Assembly: GCF_003670275.1 (NCBI RefSeq)
Contig: NZ_QXJF01000011.1
Location: 1 to 60,867 of the forward strand
From: Helicobacter labetoulli
GTDB lineage: Bacteria > Campylobacterota > Campylobacteria > Campylobacterales > Helicobacteraceae
DNA: 60,867 nucleotides
Direction of reading: 5' to 3'
Position 1 is the stretch's first letter, and every line of letters begins with the position of its first letter. The notes under the pieces are model-generated. The model made no database searches, was not told the DNA's origin, and was given only the letters and a program-made list of their open reading frames with translations. Below, piece by piece: positions 45,323 to 54,416 of this stretch. Position numbers and translations under genes: made by a program.

Positions 45323-45634
45323 TTATATCACCATAAATTTGTTTTCTTTGATTTTTGCTGCACGCTCTTGTGCTTCCTTGCTGACTTTAGCAAATTTATA
45401 CTCATCTTTGTCTGCTACAAAGATAGCAAAATCAGGGCAATGCAACTCACACTCCCTGCACCCAATACAGCTTTCTGGATAAGCAACAGAGATGATTTTC
45501 CCTAGAATCTTGTGTTCATCTTTTTTCATACCCAAAACACCGCTTGGACAAAGCGATACGCATACATCACACGCTTTGCAGCGTGTCTCATCAACCCATA
45601 CCGGCACATTTTCTGGTGCTTGTTTGATACCCAT
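45323..45634 (-). CDS. oorD: 2-oxoglutarate:acceptor oxidoreductase, ferredoxin-like delta subunit
   Basis: A 103-residue 2[4Fe-4S] protein with two clusters: CKACDVCVSLCPSG and CIGCRECELHCPD, the C-x2-C-x2-C-x3-C patterns. It passes electrons from the OorAB active site. First of the oor genes, 50 bp after mdh, with AAAGGAAAAA upstream. Confidence 0.95.
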   Translation of the reverse strand: MGIKQAPENVPVWVDETRCKACDVCVSLCPSGVLGMKKDEHKILGKIISVAYPESCIGCRECELHCPDFAIFVADKDEYKFAKVSKEAQERAAKIKENKFMVI

Positions 45635-45683
45635 TTTTTCCTTTCCTTTCTTGTTTTTTGGAATAAATATAATCTTAGATTCT

Positions 45684-46631
45684 CTAATTTAACAATCCGT
45701 TATTTTTGAGAATCTCAACTTGTTTTTTGATGCCTTGTGCGGAGATTTTTAACATCTCTTGTTCTTGCTTATTTAGTGTCAAATTTACAATCTTTTCTAC
45801 TCCTTTTTTACCAAGTTTAACGGGAAGCCCAATGTATATGTCGTGCAAATCATACTCGCCTTGCACATATACGCTACATACAATGTCTTCATCTTGTGGA
45901 TTTGTAACAAGCTCAAGCATTTTAATGGCTGCACTCGCTGGGGCAAAATATGCCGAACCTTGCTGATAGTAGCTTACAATTTTTGCTCCACCATTTTTTG
46001 TTTCTTTGATAAGATACTGCTGCATATCTGAATCCAGTATTGCTGCAAGAGGTTTGTCCCCATAGAGTGAGAATCTAAGTAGGGGTAGCATATCATCGCT
46101 ATGAGCCCCTAACACATAGGGCTTAATAGGTGTTTGAAAATCATTTAATACGACCTTGCTTTCATAATTTAGCCTTGCTCCATCAAGCACACCTGCCATA
46201 CCAACAACCCTTTGGCTATCAAATCCACTTGCGTGTTTTGCGACAAGACACATTGCATCAAGAGGGTTTGAGACGATAAGAAGTAAGGCATCGGGTGCGA
46301 TTTTGGCGATATTTTGGCTGATTTCTCGCACGATAGAGGCATTTTTAAGCAACAAATCATCGCGTGTCATATTTGGGGTGCGAGGGATTCCAGCAGTAAT
46401 AATGACTACTTCACTTTCACTTAGTCCCTCATAAGATTCATAGCCTTTGATATGTGTGGGGAGATTAAACACAGCTGCAGCTTGAGATATGTCAAGTCCT
46501 ACACCCTTACAACGAGGAGTATCAATGCTAAAAAGTGCAATTTCACGCGCGATGCCTCTTATTGCACCTAAAAATGCGATATGAGAGCCGACATTGCCAG
46601 AACCGCCGATAATAGCAATTTTATTAAACAT
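45684..46631 (-). CDS. mdh: Malate dehydrogenase (lactate/malate dehydrogenase family)
   Basis: A 315-residue NAD-dependent dehydrogenase. It has GGSGNVGSHIA (Rossmann loop), ITAGIPRTPNMTRDDLLLKN (substrate-binding Arg in PRTPNM.R), LIVSNPLDAM, VVGMAGVLDGARL and VLGAHSDDMLPLL (His of the catalytic pair). It is placed as malate dehydrogenase rather than lactate dehydrogenase by its link with the oor operon: malate, 2-oxoglutarate and succinyl-CoA belong to the same (partly reductive) TCA path. Confidence 0.85.
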   Translation of the reverse strand: MFNKIAIIGGSGNVGSHIAFLGAIRGIAREIALFSIDTPRCKGVGLDISQAAAVFNLPTHIKGYESYEGLSESEVVIITAGIPRTPNMTRDDLLLKNASIVREISQNIAKIAPDALLLIVSNPLDAMCLVAKHASGFDSQRVVGMAGVLDGARLNYESKVVLNDFQTPIKPYVLGAHSDDMLPLLRFSLYGDKPLAAILDSDMQQYLIKETKNGGAKIVSYYQQGSAYFAPASAAIKMLELVTNPQDEDIVCSVYVQGEYDLHDIYIGLPVKLGKKGVEKIVNLTLNKQEQEMLKISAQGIKKQVEILKNNGLLN

Positions 46632-46747
46632 CTTTTTCCTTGACTAAGAGTTTGCCTGTGTTGAGATTTTTAACTTTAGCACAAAAAGTTAAAAAAAAAT
46701 TTTAACTTGCTAACTATGGGATAAAATAACTTAAAAGTAAATTAAAA

Positions 46748-47677
46748 TTAAAAATGACTGCGATGTTCTTCGTAGGTTTTGCTGAATTTATGTGTGCCTG
46801 TGCTTCTATCTCGCACAAAATACAGATAATCTACCTTGGCAGGATTAAGCACGGCTTCTATGGCTTGGAGACTCACACTTCCTGCAGGGTAGGGCGGCAC
46901 ACCTTTATTGCGATAGGTATTGTAGGGCGTATCATCGTTGCGTATGCGTTCGGGCGTAACTTTAGAGTGTGAATACTGCCCGTAATTGAGCGAACCATCC
47001 ATTTGCAATGGCATATTTTTTTCTAAGCGATTAAATACAACTGCTGCAACAATAGGCATTTCTTGATTGTTTGCTGCCTCTTTTTGCACTACTGAAGCAA
47101 TACTGACATTTTTAAACCACTCCTCCTGATTATATGTCCCAAGTAGCCTTATGGCATTTTGTTCGTGTCGTTTTATGGAGATGTCATAAAGCAATTTCAT
47201 CATCTCATCAGAATCTATACCAATGGGCAGACTATAAGTATCTGGGAAAATCATACCATCAGGATAGGGAAAATACTTATCATAGGCTATTTGAAGAGAT
47301 TCTGCTGGGAGATTAAAAGTTGGTGAAAGAATGCGAATGAAAAAATACATTGTCTCACCCGGAATAAGCGTAACATCTTTTGTCGCAGCCTTTGAACTCA
47401 CAAGAGCTTTAAAAAATGCCCCTTTAGGTAACACTTCTGCTTTTACATCAATAAATCCGCTTTGTGGTTGCCCTAAAAAACGGATAAAAATAGAATCTAG
47501 CTTGTTATAATGCCCTCCATTGTCATTTAAGTATGTTATAATTTTGGGTAACGAGCCTTTAGGTAGATTCAAGATGCGTTTAGTTTGCACAGGCTGAAGC
47601 AAATAAAATAAAATGGTTATGGCAATGATGAAAAAAAGATCAAAACATATTGTAAGTATTATTGTTTTTTTAGGCAT
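46748..47677 (-). CDS. mltG: Endolytic murein transglycosylase MltG (YceG)
   Basis: Membrane-anchored enzyme that cuts new glycan strands and so sets their length. 309 residues with an N-terminal signal anchor (TIILTICFDLFFIIAITILF), a LysM-like segment, and the catalytic block VVQKEAANNQEMPIVAAVVFNRL (catalytic Glu) with MPLQMDGSLNYG and DTPYNTYRNKGVPPYP. ATG 47677 is the only start that keeps the anchor, and it overlaps the divergent AsmA-like gene by 65 bp. Confidence 0.93.
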   Translation of the reverse strand: MPKKTIILTICFDLFFIIAITILFYLLQPVQTKRILNLPKGSLPKIITYLNDNGGHYNKLDSIFIRFLGQPQSGFIDVKAEVLPKGAFFKALVSSKAATKDVTLIPGETMYFFIRILSPTFNLPAESLQIAYDKYFPYPDGMIFPDTYSLPIGIDSDEMMKLLYDISIKRHEQNAIRLLGTYNQEEWFKNVSIASVVQKEAANNQEMPIVAAVVFNRLEKNMPLQMDGSLNYGQYSHSKVTPERIRNDDTPYNTYRNKGVPPYPAGSVSLQAIEAVLNPAKVDYLYFVRDRSTGTHKFSKTYEEHRSHF

Positions 47678-50600
47678 TTTGCTCACACTTTCTCTAATGG
47701 GATATAAAACTCTATCCAATGGCATTTACAGCCCCCATATCAGTTTTGGACAGATTCAAATTGAAGGATTGTATCTTAGATTAAACAACAAGCTTGTTCT
47801 TAATATTGAAAAACTTGATATATCCGCCTTGCAGAAACAAGATAAACAAAAGACAGATGATATGCCTTTAGATCCTCAAGATATACTTGGGTGGATTAAA
47901 AAGTTTTTGTTTGTTATCTCGTATTTTGAGAAGCTTGATATTGAAAATGTCGTTTTTGCCGATGAACAAAAGCGGAGTGTGCATTATGATGGACACGAAT
48001 ACAGAATCAACGCCCCGGAGTTTTTTGCGTATTTTGATGTGGAGGAAAGTAACAAGGATACAGAATTGCTCATTCACGAGCTTGAGATTTTAAGTCTTGG
48101 TTTGCAGGTGCAAGGGAAATTTGTATATCAATCTTTGAAAAAAACACTTGAAATGGATATAGCTATCTCGCCAAAAGAGCCAATCAAGCAGCCCACACCA
48201 AAGCCTAAAAAGCCAAAAGCTCCAAATCAAATAAGTGATACTCAAACAAGCGATGAAGAAGTGGAGCCGCCACTAGATCAACCGACATTATATGTTCGGA
48301 GCATTACGGATTTTTATAAAATTGATTTAGAAGCTTCAACCTCTCATCTTTACAACCTTGATACCATTAAGCCCTATGTGGAGAAGCTAAAGATTCAGGC
48401 ACTCAATGATTGGCTTTTTAAAAATATTAAATATGATGTGTTAAAGCTGCATTCTCTTAGGTTTCAAAGCACGCTTGATGGGCAGTTTTTTGCCAAACTT
48501 CAAAAAACACTCGCACTTGATTTAGCCATAGAAGCACCAAAAGTCTATCTCGCTCCGCATATTAAGCCTATTGAAGCGACGCGTATCATTTTATATATGC
48601 GAGATGAGAATCTTACCTTTTTGCTTAAAGATCCATTTTTTACAAATATCAAGCTTGATGGCTCGGAAGTCAAAATCAGCAATGTTTTCACCCCACCTCT
48701 TAGTGTCAAAATAGCTATCCGCTCTCAAAATGCGATGATGAGTGATGATTTAAATGATTTGTTGCAGGTGTATGGTGTGAGTGTGCCACTACGGAGTGCG
48801 GATTCTAAACTGCGTGTGAATCTTGATATAAATATAGAGAATAAAAATAAACACACGCAAGTCTCTCTTAATGGTAATATCAATGCTCCGCAGACAACTT
48901 TGAATCTAGGAAGCTTCCCACTTGTTGTGAATAATCTTAATCTTAATCTCACAAATACGCCTGAAAAAGCCTATATACAGATTCTAAACACAAAGGTAAA
49001 TTATGCCAAGAGTGTTAAAGGCACATTGAATGCGATGTGGAATCTTAAAAGCTCTAAACTCCAAGGGGATTTAGCTATTGACGCATTTGCATTGACTTCA
49101 CAAGCCCTGTCGCAAAGCTCCACACCACCTGTTATCCCAAAAGATAGCGATGAGCTGACAAAACGCATTATTCAAGCCATTTATGAGGAATCTCAAAAAG
49201 GCTTTAGCGAAGAGATTGTAAAAATAAATCCCAAACAAATGCCAAAAATTACAATAGATGGATATCTTGGTGGCAAGGAAAAAATCATCACTTTGCCCGA
49301 TTTTGCCATTAATATTATTCTTAATGATAAGCTCAATGTCTTTGAACTTAGTGATATTGCAAAGATTTATCCCTACTCACCTATTTTGCAGTATTTTGGA
49401 ATCCCAAGTGGGAATCTTAAGCTCCAAAGTAGTGATTTTGAAAGCTTTAGTTTAAGTGGCGAGGTGAGTAACCTTGAGTATCCGCTGTATGATAAAGACG
49501 CTAAAAAACTTAGTCGGTATTTTTTAGAAGGTGTGATTGATAAAAAAGGAATCCGCATAAGCTCAAAAAACAAGAAGTTTTTATTTGTCAAAGATGGCAA
49601 CATTAGTAAAATTATTCTTGATGGCTATAACTTGCGGATTGATGAGGTGTTTTTAAGTAAGATTCCTATCCTTGCGGAGCTTAATAAAGAAAGTGAATCT
49701 ACAGAAAAACTCACTCCAGCACAGAGGGCTGAACAAGAGGCATTTATCAAAGCCAAGCAGCGATATGAAAGGGAGCATAAGATTTCACCTCATATCACAT
49801 ACCTTGAAGCAAAGGATATGGATTTTTATTTGAGTGGTTATGTTATCCCTTCAGATGTGGCGTCTGTATCTATACGCGATGGCGTGATTCGGGCTGATGT
49901 TACTTATGGTAATGGTGTGGCAAATGTGGATATGGCGTATTCTCGTGCGAATTTGCGTTTGAGTAATTTTAGTGCAGCGTTTTTAAATCGCGTGTGGGGG
50001 AGAGAGATTTTTAAAGGCGGGTTGTTTAACTTTAAGGGCATATATGACGAGGGAGCATTAAAGGGTGAAATCAGTATGCAAAATACGATTTACAGAGATT
50101 TAGCCATTGTGCAAAATGTCCTTGCTCTTATTGATACAATCCCAGCATTGCTGACTTTCCGTAAGCCCGGACTTGGCGTAGAGGGCTATGAGGTGAAAAA
50201 TGGCAGGGTGGATTTTGTGATTAATGATCAATTCTTGGTGCTTGAAAATATTGATTTGGTTGGAAGTTCCATTGATGTGGAGGGTGGGGGACTTGTGAAT
50301 CTTAAAAATCAAGCCCTTGATATTGTGCTTAAGGCTTCAACACTTAAAACTTTAGCATCTATCATTGATAAGATTCCGCTTGTTGATTATGTAATTTTGG
50401 GGAGTGATGGAAAATTTACAACCGGTATTGTGATGAAAGGCACACTTGAGAAGCCAAAAAGTGAAGTGAGCGTGGCAAAGGATATTTTGCTTAGTCCATT
50501 TGAGATGGTGGGCAGAATCTTAGAGCCAGTAGATAATCTTTTGAGTGGTTTGACTGAAGCTATTGATAAGAGTGTTACCCCACAAAAGCCAAAAGATTTG

Positions 50601-50756
50601 CAAACACAGCAAAATACGCAAGATTCTAACCTGAATCCTAAGATGGAGGAAGAGGGACAAAATACAAGAGATGTAAAACAAGAGGAGAGTGAAGATTCTA
50701 ATGATGGGGATATAGAGCCAAATCTCCCGCAGCAAGAGCCTAAAGAAGATGAGTAG
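47613..50756 (+). CDS. AsmA/YhdP-like inner-membrane protein
   Basis: A 1047-residue protein with an N-terminal membrane anchor (IVSIIVFLGILLTLSLMGY) and a very long periplasmic part of repeated beta strands. An AsmA-like C-terminal region follows (GGLFNFKGIYDEGALKGEISMQNT; VEGYEVKNGRVDF; DVEGGGLVNLKNQALDIVLKA; VMKGTLEKPKSEV). Pro/Lys-rich linkers lie at ~190-215 and the tail (~980-1047) is Asp/Glu/Gln-rich. AsmA-like proteins bridge the inner and outer membranes and carry phospholipid. ATGs at 47613, 47619, 47625 and 47628 compete; none has a clear ribosome-binding site. Confidence 0.83.
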   Translation: MVMAMMKKRSKHIVSIIVFLGILLTLSLMGYKTLSNGIYSPHISFGQIQIEGLYLRLNNKLVLNIEKLDISALQKQDKQKTDDMPLDPQDILGWIKKFLFVISYFEKLDIENVVFADEQKRSVHYDGHEYRINAPEFFAYFDVEESNKDTELLIHELEILSLGLQVQGKFVYQSLKKTLEMDIAISPKEPIKQPTPKPKKPKAPNQISDTQTSDEEVEPPLDQPTLYVRSITDFYKIDLEASTSHLYNLDTIKPYVEKLKIQALNDWLFKNIKYDVLKLHSLRFQSTLDGQFFAKLQKTLALDLAIEAPKVYLAPHIKPIEATRIILYMRDENLTFLLKDPFFTNIKLDGSEVKISNVFTPPLSVKIAIRSQNAMMSDDLNDLLQVYGVSVPLRSADSKLRVNLDINIENKNKHTQVSLNGNINAPQTTLNLGSFPLVVNNLNLNLTNTPEKAYIQILNTKVNYAKSVKGTLNAMWNLKSSKLQGDLAIDAFALTSQALSQSSTPPVIPKDSDELTKRIIQAIYEESQKGFSEEIVKINPKQMPKITIDGYLGGKEKIITLPDFAINIILNDKLNVFELSDIAKIYPYSPILQYFGIPSGNLKLQSSDFESFSLSGEVSNLEYPLYDKDAKKLSRYFLEGVIDKKGIRISSKNKKFLFVKDGNISKIILDGYNLRIDEVFLSKIPILAELNKESESTEKLTPAQRAEQEAFIKAKQRYEREHKISPHITYLEAKDMDFYLSGYVIPSDVASVSIRDGVIRADVTYGNGVANVDMAYSRANLRLSNFSAAFLNRVWGREIFKGGLFNFKGIYDEGALKGEISMQNTIYRDLAIVQNVLALIDTIPALLTFRKPGLGVEGYEVKNGRVDFVINDQFLVLENIDLVGSSIDVEGGGLVNLKNQALDIVLKASTLKTLASIIDKIPLVDYVILGSDGKFTTGIVMKGTLEKPKSEVSVAKDILLSPFEMVGRILEPVDNLLSGLTEAIDKSVTPQKPKDLQTQQNTQDSNLNPKMEEEGQNTRDVKQEESEDSNDGDIEPNLPQQEPKEDE

Positions 50757-50833
50757 GTCCAAAGTTTAATAAAGCAGAATCTTTGCAGGGCTAGATTCAA
50801 GATAAAAATCAGTCTTGTTATCTAAATTTGAGC

Positions 50834-50839
50834 TATAAT
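50834..50839 (+). promoter_or_regulatory. -10 box for feoA-nth
   Basis: TATAAT 36 bp before the feoA ATG, with AAAAAAGGATTATAAGA as ribosome-binding region. Confidence 0.6.
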
Positions 50840-50875
50840 CGCCCACATAATTAAACCAAAAAAGGATTATAAGAA

Positions 50876-51124
50876 ATGACACTTTATGATTGTGATGTGG
50901 GTAAGCAGTGCAAGATTGTGCGTTTTGAGACACAAGATTATGCTCTAAAAGATAGGTTTATGTCTTTTGGAATTGTGAAAGATAGAGTGTGTTGCGTGGT
51001 GAGCCATTCTATCAGGCGTTTGGCAGTGGCGGTAATGGTGGGAGATACACAAATAGCCCTGCGAGATTCGGAGGCAAAAAGCATTATTGTTGAGCCTTTA
51101 GAATCTGTAGATTCTAAAGCATAG
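50876..51124 (+). CDS. feoA: FeoA-domain protein
   Basis: An 82-residue SH3-like FeoA domain: MTLYDCDVGKQCKIVRFE, LKDRFMSFGIVKDRVCCVV (the L..R...GI..G pattern, with D for the second Gly), LAVAVMVGDTQIALRDSEAKSIIVEP. FeoA assists the FeoB ferrous-iron permease in the cytoplasm; FeoB is not in this window. It is 4 bp before nth. Confidence 0.85.
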   Translation: MTLYDCDVGKQCKIVRFETQDYALKDRFMSFGIVKDRVCCVVSHSIRRLAVAVMVGDTQIALRDSEAKSIIVEPLESVDSKA

Positions 51125-51128
51125 TGCG

Positions 51129-51794
51129 ATGTCAAAACCCAACTCAAGCTTTAAAAAGATAAAAAAGAAAGATGTTCCCATTATTAAAGCTCTATTTTTG
51201 GAGCATTACAAAAATGCCAAAACAGAGCTTGTTTATCATAATTTGTATGAGTTGCTTGTGTGCGTTATGCTTTCAGCTCAATGCACGGACAAACGCGTAA
51301 ATCTTGTAACTCCCGCTCTTTTTAGGGCGTATCCAGATGTAAAAAGTTTAGCCCAAGCTTCCCTTGCAGATGTAAAAAAACTTATTCAATCCGTTTCGTT
51401 TTTTAATAATAAAGCCAAACATCTTATCAATATGGCAAATCAAGTGATGAGTGAGTTTAATGGGGAGATTCCAACCACGCAAGAAGAGCTTAAAACGCTC
51501 TCTGGTGTAGGACAAAAGACAGCTAATGTTGTGCTGATAGAGTTTTTTGAGCAAAATTATATGGCAGTTGATACGCATGTATTTCGTGTATCTCACCGCT
51601 TGGGATTAAGCGGGGCTAAGAGTGCTATTGAGACCGAAAAGGAGCTAACAACTTTGCTCAAAAGTGAGCTTTCTACCTTGCATCAAGCTTTTGTGCTTTT
51701 TGGACGATATACTTGTAAAGCTTTAAAACCGCTTTGTGAGGAATGCTTTGTGAGTGAGTTTTGCAAAAACAAAGCTAATTTTAAGCCAAGTTGA
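51129..51794 (+). CDS. nth: Endonuclease III
   Basis: A DNA glycosylase/AP lyase for oxidised pyrimidines. The 221-residue protein has the helix-hairpin-helix LKTLSGVGQKTANVV with catalytic Lys, the catalytic Asp in YMAVDTHVFRVSHRLGL, and the [4Fe-4S] cluster loop C-x6-C-x2-C-x5-C in CKALKPLCEECFVSEFC. Normal length. It is co-transcribed with feoA, a sensible link as the enzyme needs iron. Confidence 0.96.
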   Translation: MSKPNSSFKKIKKKDVPIIKALFLEHYKNAKTELVYHNLYELLVCVMLSAQCTDKRVNLVTPALFRAYPDVKSLAQASLADVKKLIQSVSFFNNKAKHLINMANQVMSEFNGEIPTTQEELKTLSGVGQKTANVVLIEFFEQNYMAVDTHVFRVSHRLGLSGAKSAIETEKELTTLLKSELSTLHQAFVLFGRYTCKALKPLCEECFVSEFCKNKANFKPS

Positions 51795-51826
51795 AAAGTT
51801 TAAAAATGTGTAGTCAAAAAATATAG

Positions 51827-51832
51827 TATAAT
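51827..51832 (+). promoter_or_regulatory. -10 box for the cheX-like/fliN/fliO/tonB-like operon
   Basis: TATAAT in ATATAGTATAATACG, 29 bp before the first ATG. It is a vegetative (sigma-70) type; no clear sigma-54 GG-N10-GC or sigma-28 element was seen. Confidence 0.5.
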
Positions 51833-51860
51833 ACGCCAAAATCAAAACAAAGGCATTGCA

Positions 51861-52265
51861 ATGGATATTATTCATAACAGCTTTTTTGACATCGTGCAAA
51901 AGAGTATTAGCAAAACCCCTCACGATTCGATTATGCCACTTAAAAGGGGCTATTTAAGCAGGATTAGTATGGTGGGCACACACAATGATGTATTTTTGCT
52001 TTTTAACAAGGCGTTTTTGCGGATTTTTTGTGTGGATTTTTTGGGTGAAGAGAATCCAAGCGAACAAGCTTTGGAAGATATGGCAAAGGAGCTTGCCAAT
52101 CTTGTTGTAGGTAGAGCAAAGGTGATGACTGAGGAGCTTGGAAAACATTTTAACATTTCAACACCCGAGTATTTGGGGCATCGTTTAGTTAAAAACTACG
52201 ACCACGGGTTGCATTTTAGACTAGCTCAAGGGCGATGCAGCATTTATATGAGACGCTTGCATTAG
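51861..52265 (+). CDS. CheX/CheC-like chemotaxis phosphatase domain protein
   Basis: A 134-residue single CheX-like domain. The catalytic pattern E-x2-N is kept in MAKELANLVVGRAKVM (Glu77, Asn80), the segment that in CheX and CheC dephosphorylates CheY-P. Preceding strands (LSRISMVGTHNDVFLLFNKAFL) fit the fold. It heads the operon with fliN, whose product in other bacteria (FliY) carries CheC-type phosphatase domains. The combination suggests it acts at the flagellar switch; that is inference. Confidence 0.75.
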   Translation: MDIIHNSFFDIVQKSISKTPHDSIMPLKRGYLSRISMVGTHNDVFLLFNKAFLRIFCVDFLGEENPSEQALEDMAKELANLVVGRAKVMTEELGKHFNISTPEYLGHRLVKNYDHGLHFRLAQGRCSIYMRRLH

Positions 52266-52294
52266 GGCATATACAAATAAATTAGGGAGTGCAA

Positions 52295-52645
52295 ATGGCG
52301 GGAGAGAGCATCTTAGATAAGCAGCGGATTCACTCTGCAAAGGAAATTGAGCTTGCGACATATCTTGAAGATATGATGAAAAATTATACCGGTTTGCTTG
52401 ATATGGAGGTGGTTTTTAATGCTGAGCTTGGCAATACAAAAATCGCTTTGGGTGAGATTTTGCGTTTTGAGAAAGGCTCTATTATAGATCTTGGCAAACC
52501 AGCAGGGGAGAGTATAGAGACTTTTATTAATGGTCGTGTGATTGGCAAGGGTGAAGTTATGGTATATGAGCGTAACCTTGCTATTCGTATTAATGAGATT
52601 TTAGATTCCAATGCGATTGTGTATTATTTGACGCGTGAGAAATAG
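52295..52645 (+). CDS. fliN: Flagellar motor switch protein FliN
   Basis: The C-ring component that builds the base of the switch. 116 residues; the SpoA/FliN domain has LLDMEVVFNAELGNTKIALGEIL, KGSIIDLGKPAGESIETFINGRVIGKGEVMV and RNLAIRINEIL. ATG 52295 follows AGGGAG; a GTG two codons upstream is less likely. Confidence 0.95.
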   Translation: MAGESILDKQRIHSAKEIELATYLEDMMKNYTGLLDMEVVFNAELGNTKIALGEILRFEKGSIIDLGKPAGESIETFINGRVIGKGEVMVYERNLAIRINEILDSNAIVYYLTREK

Positions 52646-52676
52646 TCTAGAATCTGTGAAGAGATAGTGGGGTAAG

Positions 52677-53609
52677 ATGAGAGTTTGTGCTTTCTTGTTG
52701 TTGCTTGTGCTTTCTTTATTTGGGGCAAGTGGGGAGGTTAGAGACATTGAGATTATGCCAAAACAAGATGGTATTGAGATTTTGCTCCATATAGAATCTG
52801 CCTATGATGGTTCTCCGCGTTTGACTGAGCAGAATGGCTATAAGGGTGTGATATTTCCAAATCTTCAAGCAAGGTCTAAAAATCAAAGTTTTAAAGCCTC
52901 TTTTGTGAGTGAGGTGCAAATTTTTAATATAGAAGATAGTCTTTATGTTATAGGTATAGGTGATACACATATTATAGGGGTAAATGTCAGTAAGTCAAGC
53001 AATGCTATTAAGGTTCTTTTCAGTCAGGTTACTCCACCTCAAAGTGAGCTTGACACGCTTTTGCAGACACCTCAAACAATCCATAAGATTCCAAATCTTG
53101 AGACTACATCTCAAGCCACTAAGCAGTCTAAGCCTATTACGGAGAGGGGGCAAGAAGATTTGCAATCGCCCCTTGATTTTAAAACTGATATGGGGATTGA
53201 TACTTGGCGGTATGTGGCAGTATTGCTTGTTATGGCAGTCCTTGTGCTTGTTCTATTTTATGTGAAGCGTTATATTGTCAGCAAAGGGGGTGCTAAAGCT
53301 AGTGGTAAGAGAAATTTTGGCGGATATTTTTCATCTTTTGCCCCAAAACAGGAGGTTTTTGATCCTGCAAAGATTGAGGTTATCTCACAGAAAAATCTAG
53401 ATTCAAAGCATAGAATCTTAACCATAGAATCTAATGGCTATCGGTATTTAATACTCATTGGCTCTACAAGCACAACGCTCATTGACCGCTATCCTATCCC
53501 GCAAAGCATTACTCCCCAAGAGCAGTTGCATTTTGATGATCAATTTGCCAAACTCTTAGAGCAAAAGCAAGAGCGACTTTCTAGATATCTCCACGATGAG
53601 AAGCCCTAA
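52677..53609 (+). CDS. fliO: Flagellar biosynthesis protein FliO-like
   Basis: A 310-residue protein with a signal peptide (MRVCAFLLLLVLSLFGASG), a periplasmic part of ~150 residues, one membrane segment (YVAVLLVMAVLVLVLFYV, ~180-197) and a cytoplasmic tail with ILTIESNGYRYLILIGSTSTTLID, the FliO pattern. FliO helps assemble the FliPQR export gate. The long periplasmic part is typical of epsilonproteobacterial FliO, and the place after fliN matches HP0583, which has been identified as FliO. Confidence 0.8.
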   Translation: MRVCAFLLLLVLSLFGASGEVRDIEIMPKQDGIEILLHIESAYDGSPRLTEQNGYKGVIFPNLQARSKNQSFKASFVSEVQIFNIEDSLYVIGIGDTHIIGVNVSKSSNAIKVLFSQVTPPQSELDTLLQTPQTIHKIPNLETTSQATKQSKPITERGQEDLQSPLDFKTDMGIDTWRYVAVLLVMAVLVLVLFYVKRYIVSKGGAKASGKRNFGGYFSSFAPKQEVFDPAKIEVISQKNLDSKHRILTIESNGYRYLILIGSTSTTLIDRYPIPQSITPQEQLHFDDQFAKLLEQKQERLSRYLHDEKP

Positions 53610-53612
53610 AGA

Positions 53613-54374
53613 ATGAAAAATCCGCTTGAATCGCAGGATAAATCTCACCTTTGGGCGTGGTTACTTATATCTTTTCTTATCCATTGTGTGATTCTTGGCA
53701 TTTTGTTTGTGCGTTTTGGGCAAATGCAATTTAAAAAAGGCACTTCAATAAATCCACAAATGAAGGTGGCAGGCTTTCAGATTCTAGGTGGTGGAGAGAT
53801 GGAATCTAAGCAAAATACGCATAATCAACTTGCCGCTCCCAAATTTAGCTCCACTCCGCCAACGCCCAAGCAAACACAAAATACAAAAGCTCAAAGTAAT
53901 CCTAGTCAATTTGACCTCTCATCTTTAAGTCTCTATGATGGCATGGGCAAGCAGCAGCAAACTACAAGGCAGAGAAGCAGGGTAAAGGCTCTTGCGAAGT
54001 TCCCGGGTGTTGATGAGGTTACAAGGAGAGATATAGAGGAGCTTTATGGGGCTGAATTTGGGGATTATGGTATAGCGGAACAGGAATTTTTAGTCAATAA
54101 TTTACGGGATATTGGACGCATTACAAAAAAATATTTAGAATATCCAGCAAGTGCCATACGGCTAGGGCAAGAGGGGCTTAGTGCAGTGGAGTTTTACCTA
54201 CACCCAAATGGTGATATTAGCGGACTAAAGATTATTGTTTCATCAAATTATATGCTTTTGGATCGCAATAGCGAACGCACGATTGAAATTGCCTATAAAG
54301 ACTACCCTCGCCCTATCACGAAAACTAAGATACGCATTTTTGTAACTTATGGTATTTATTATTATGGTTATTAG
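53613..54374 (+). CDS. TonB-like energy transducer
   Basis: A 253-residue protein with an N-terminal membrane anchor (WAWLLISFLIHCVILGILFVRF), a Pro/Gln/Thr-rich periplasmic linker (~60-115) and a C-terminal TonB domain (ITKKYLEYPASAIRLGQEGLSAVEFYLHPNGDISGLKIIVSS). The usual YP.A...G.EG.V.V.F.. pattern is recognisable. It could serve the TonB-dependent receptor at 9216, but no exbB/exbD is beside it. It is last in the fliN operon, 3 bp after fliO. Confidence 0.8.
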   Translation: MKNPLESQDKSHLWAWLLISFLIHCVILGILFVRFGQMQFKKGTSINPQMKVAGFQILGGGEMESKQNTHNQLAAPKFSSTPPTPKQTQNTKAQSNPSQFDLSSLSLYDGMGKQQQTTRQRSRVKALAKFPGVDEVTRRDIEELYGAEFGDYGIAEQEFLVNNLRDIGRITKKYLEYPASAIRLGQEGLSAVEFYLHPNGDISGLKIIVSSNYMLLDRNSERTIEIAYKDYPRPITKTKIRIFVTYGIYYYGY

Positions 54375-54416
54375 ATTCTAAATTTTGCGTTAAGATCAAG
54401 GAATTAAAACATTCTC

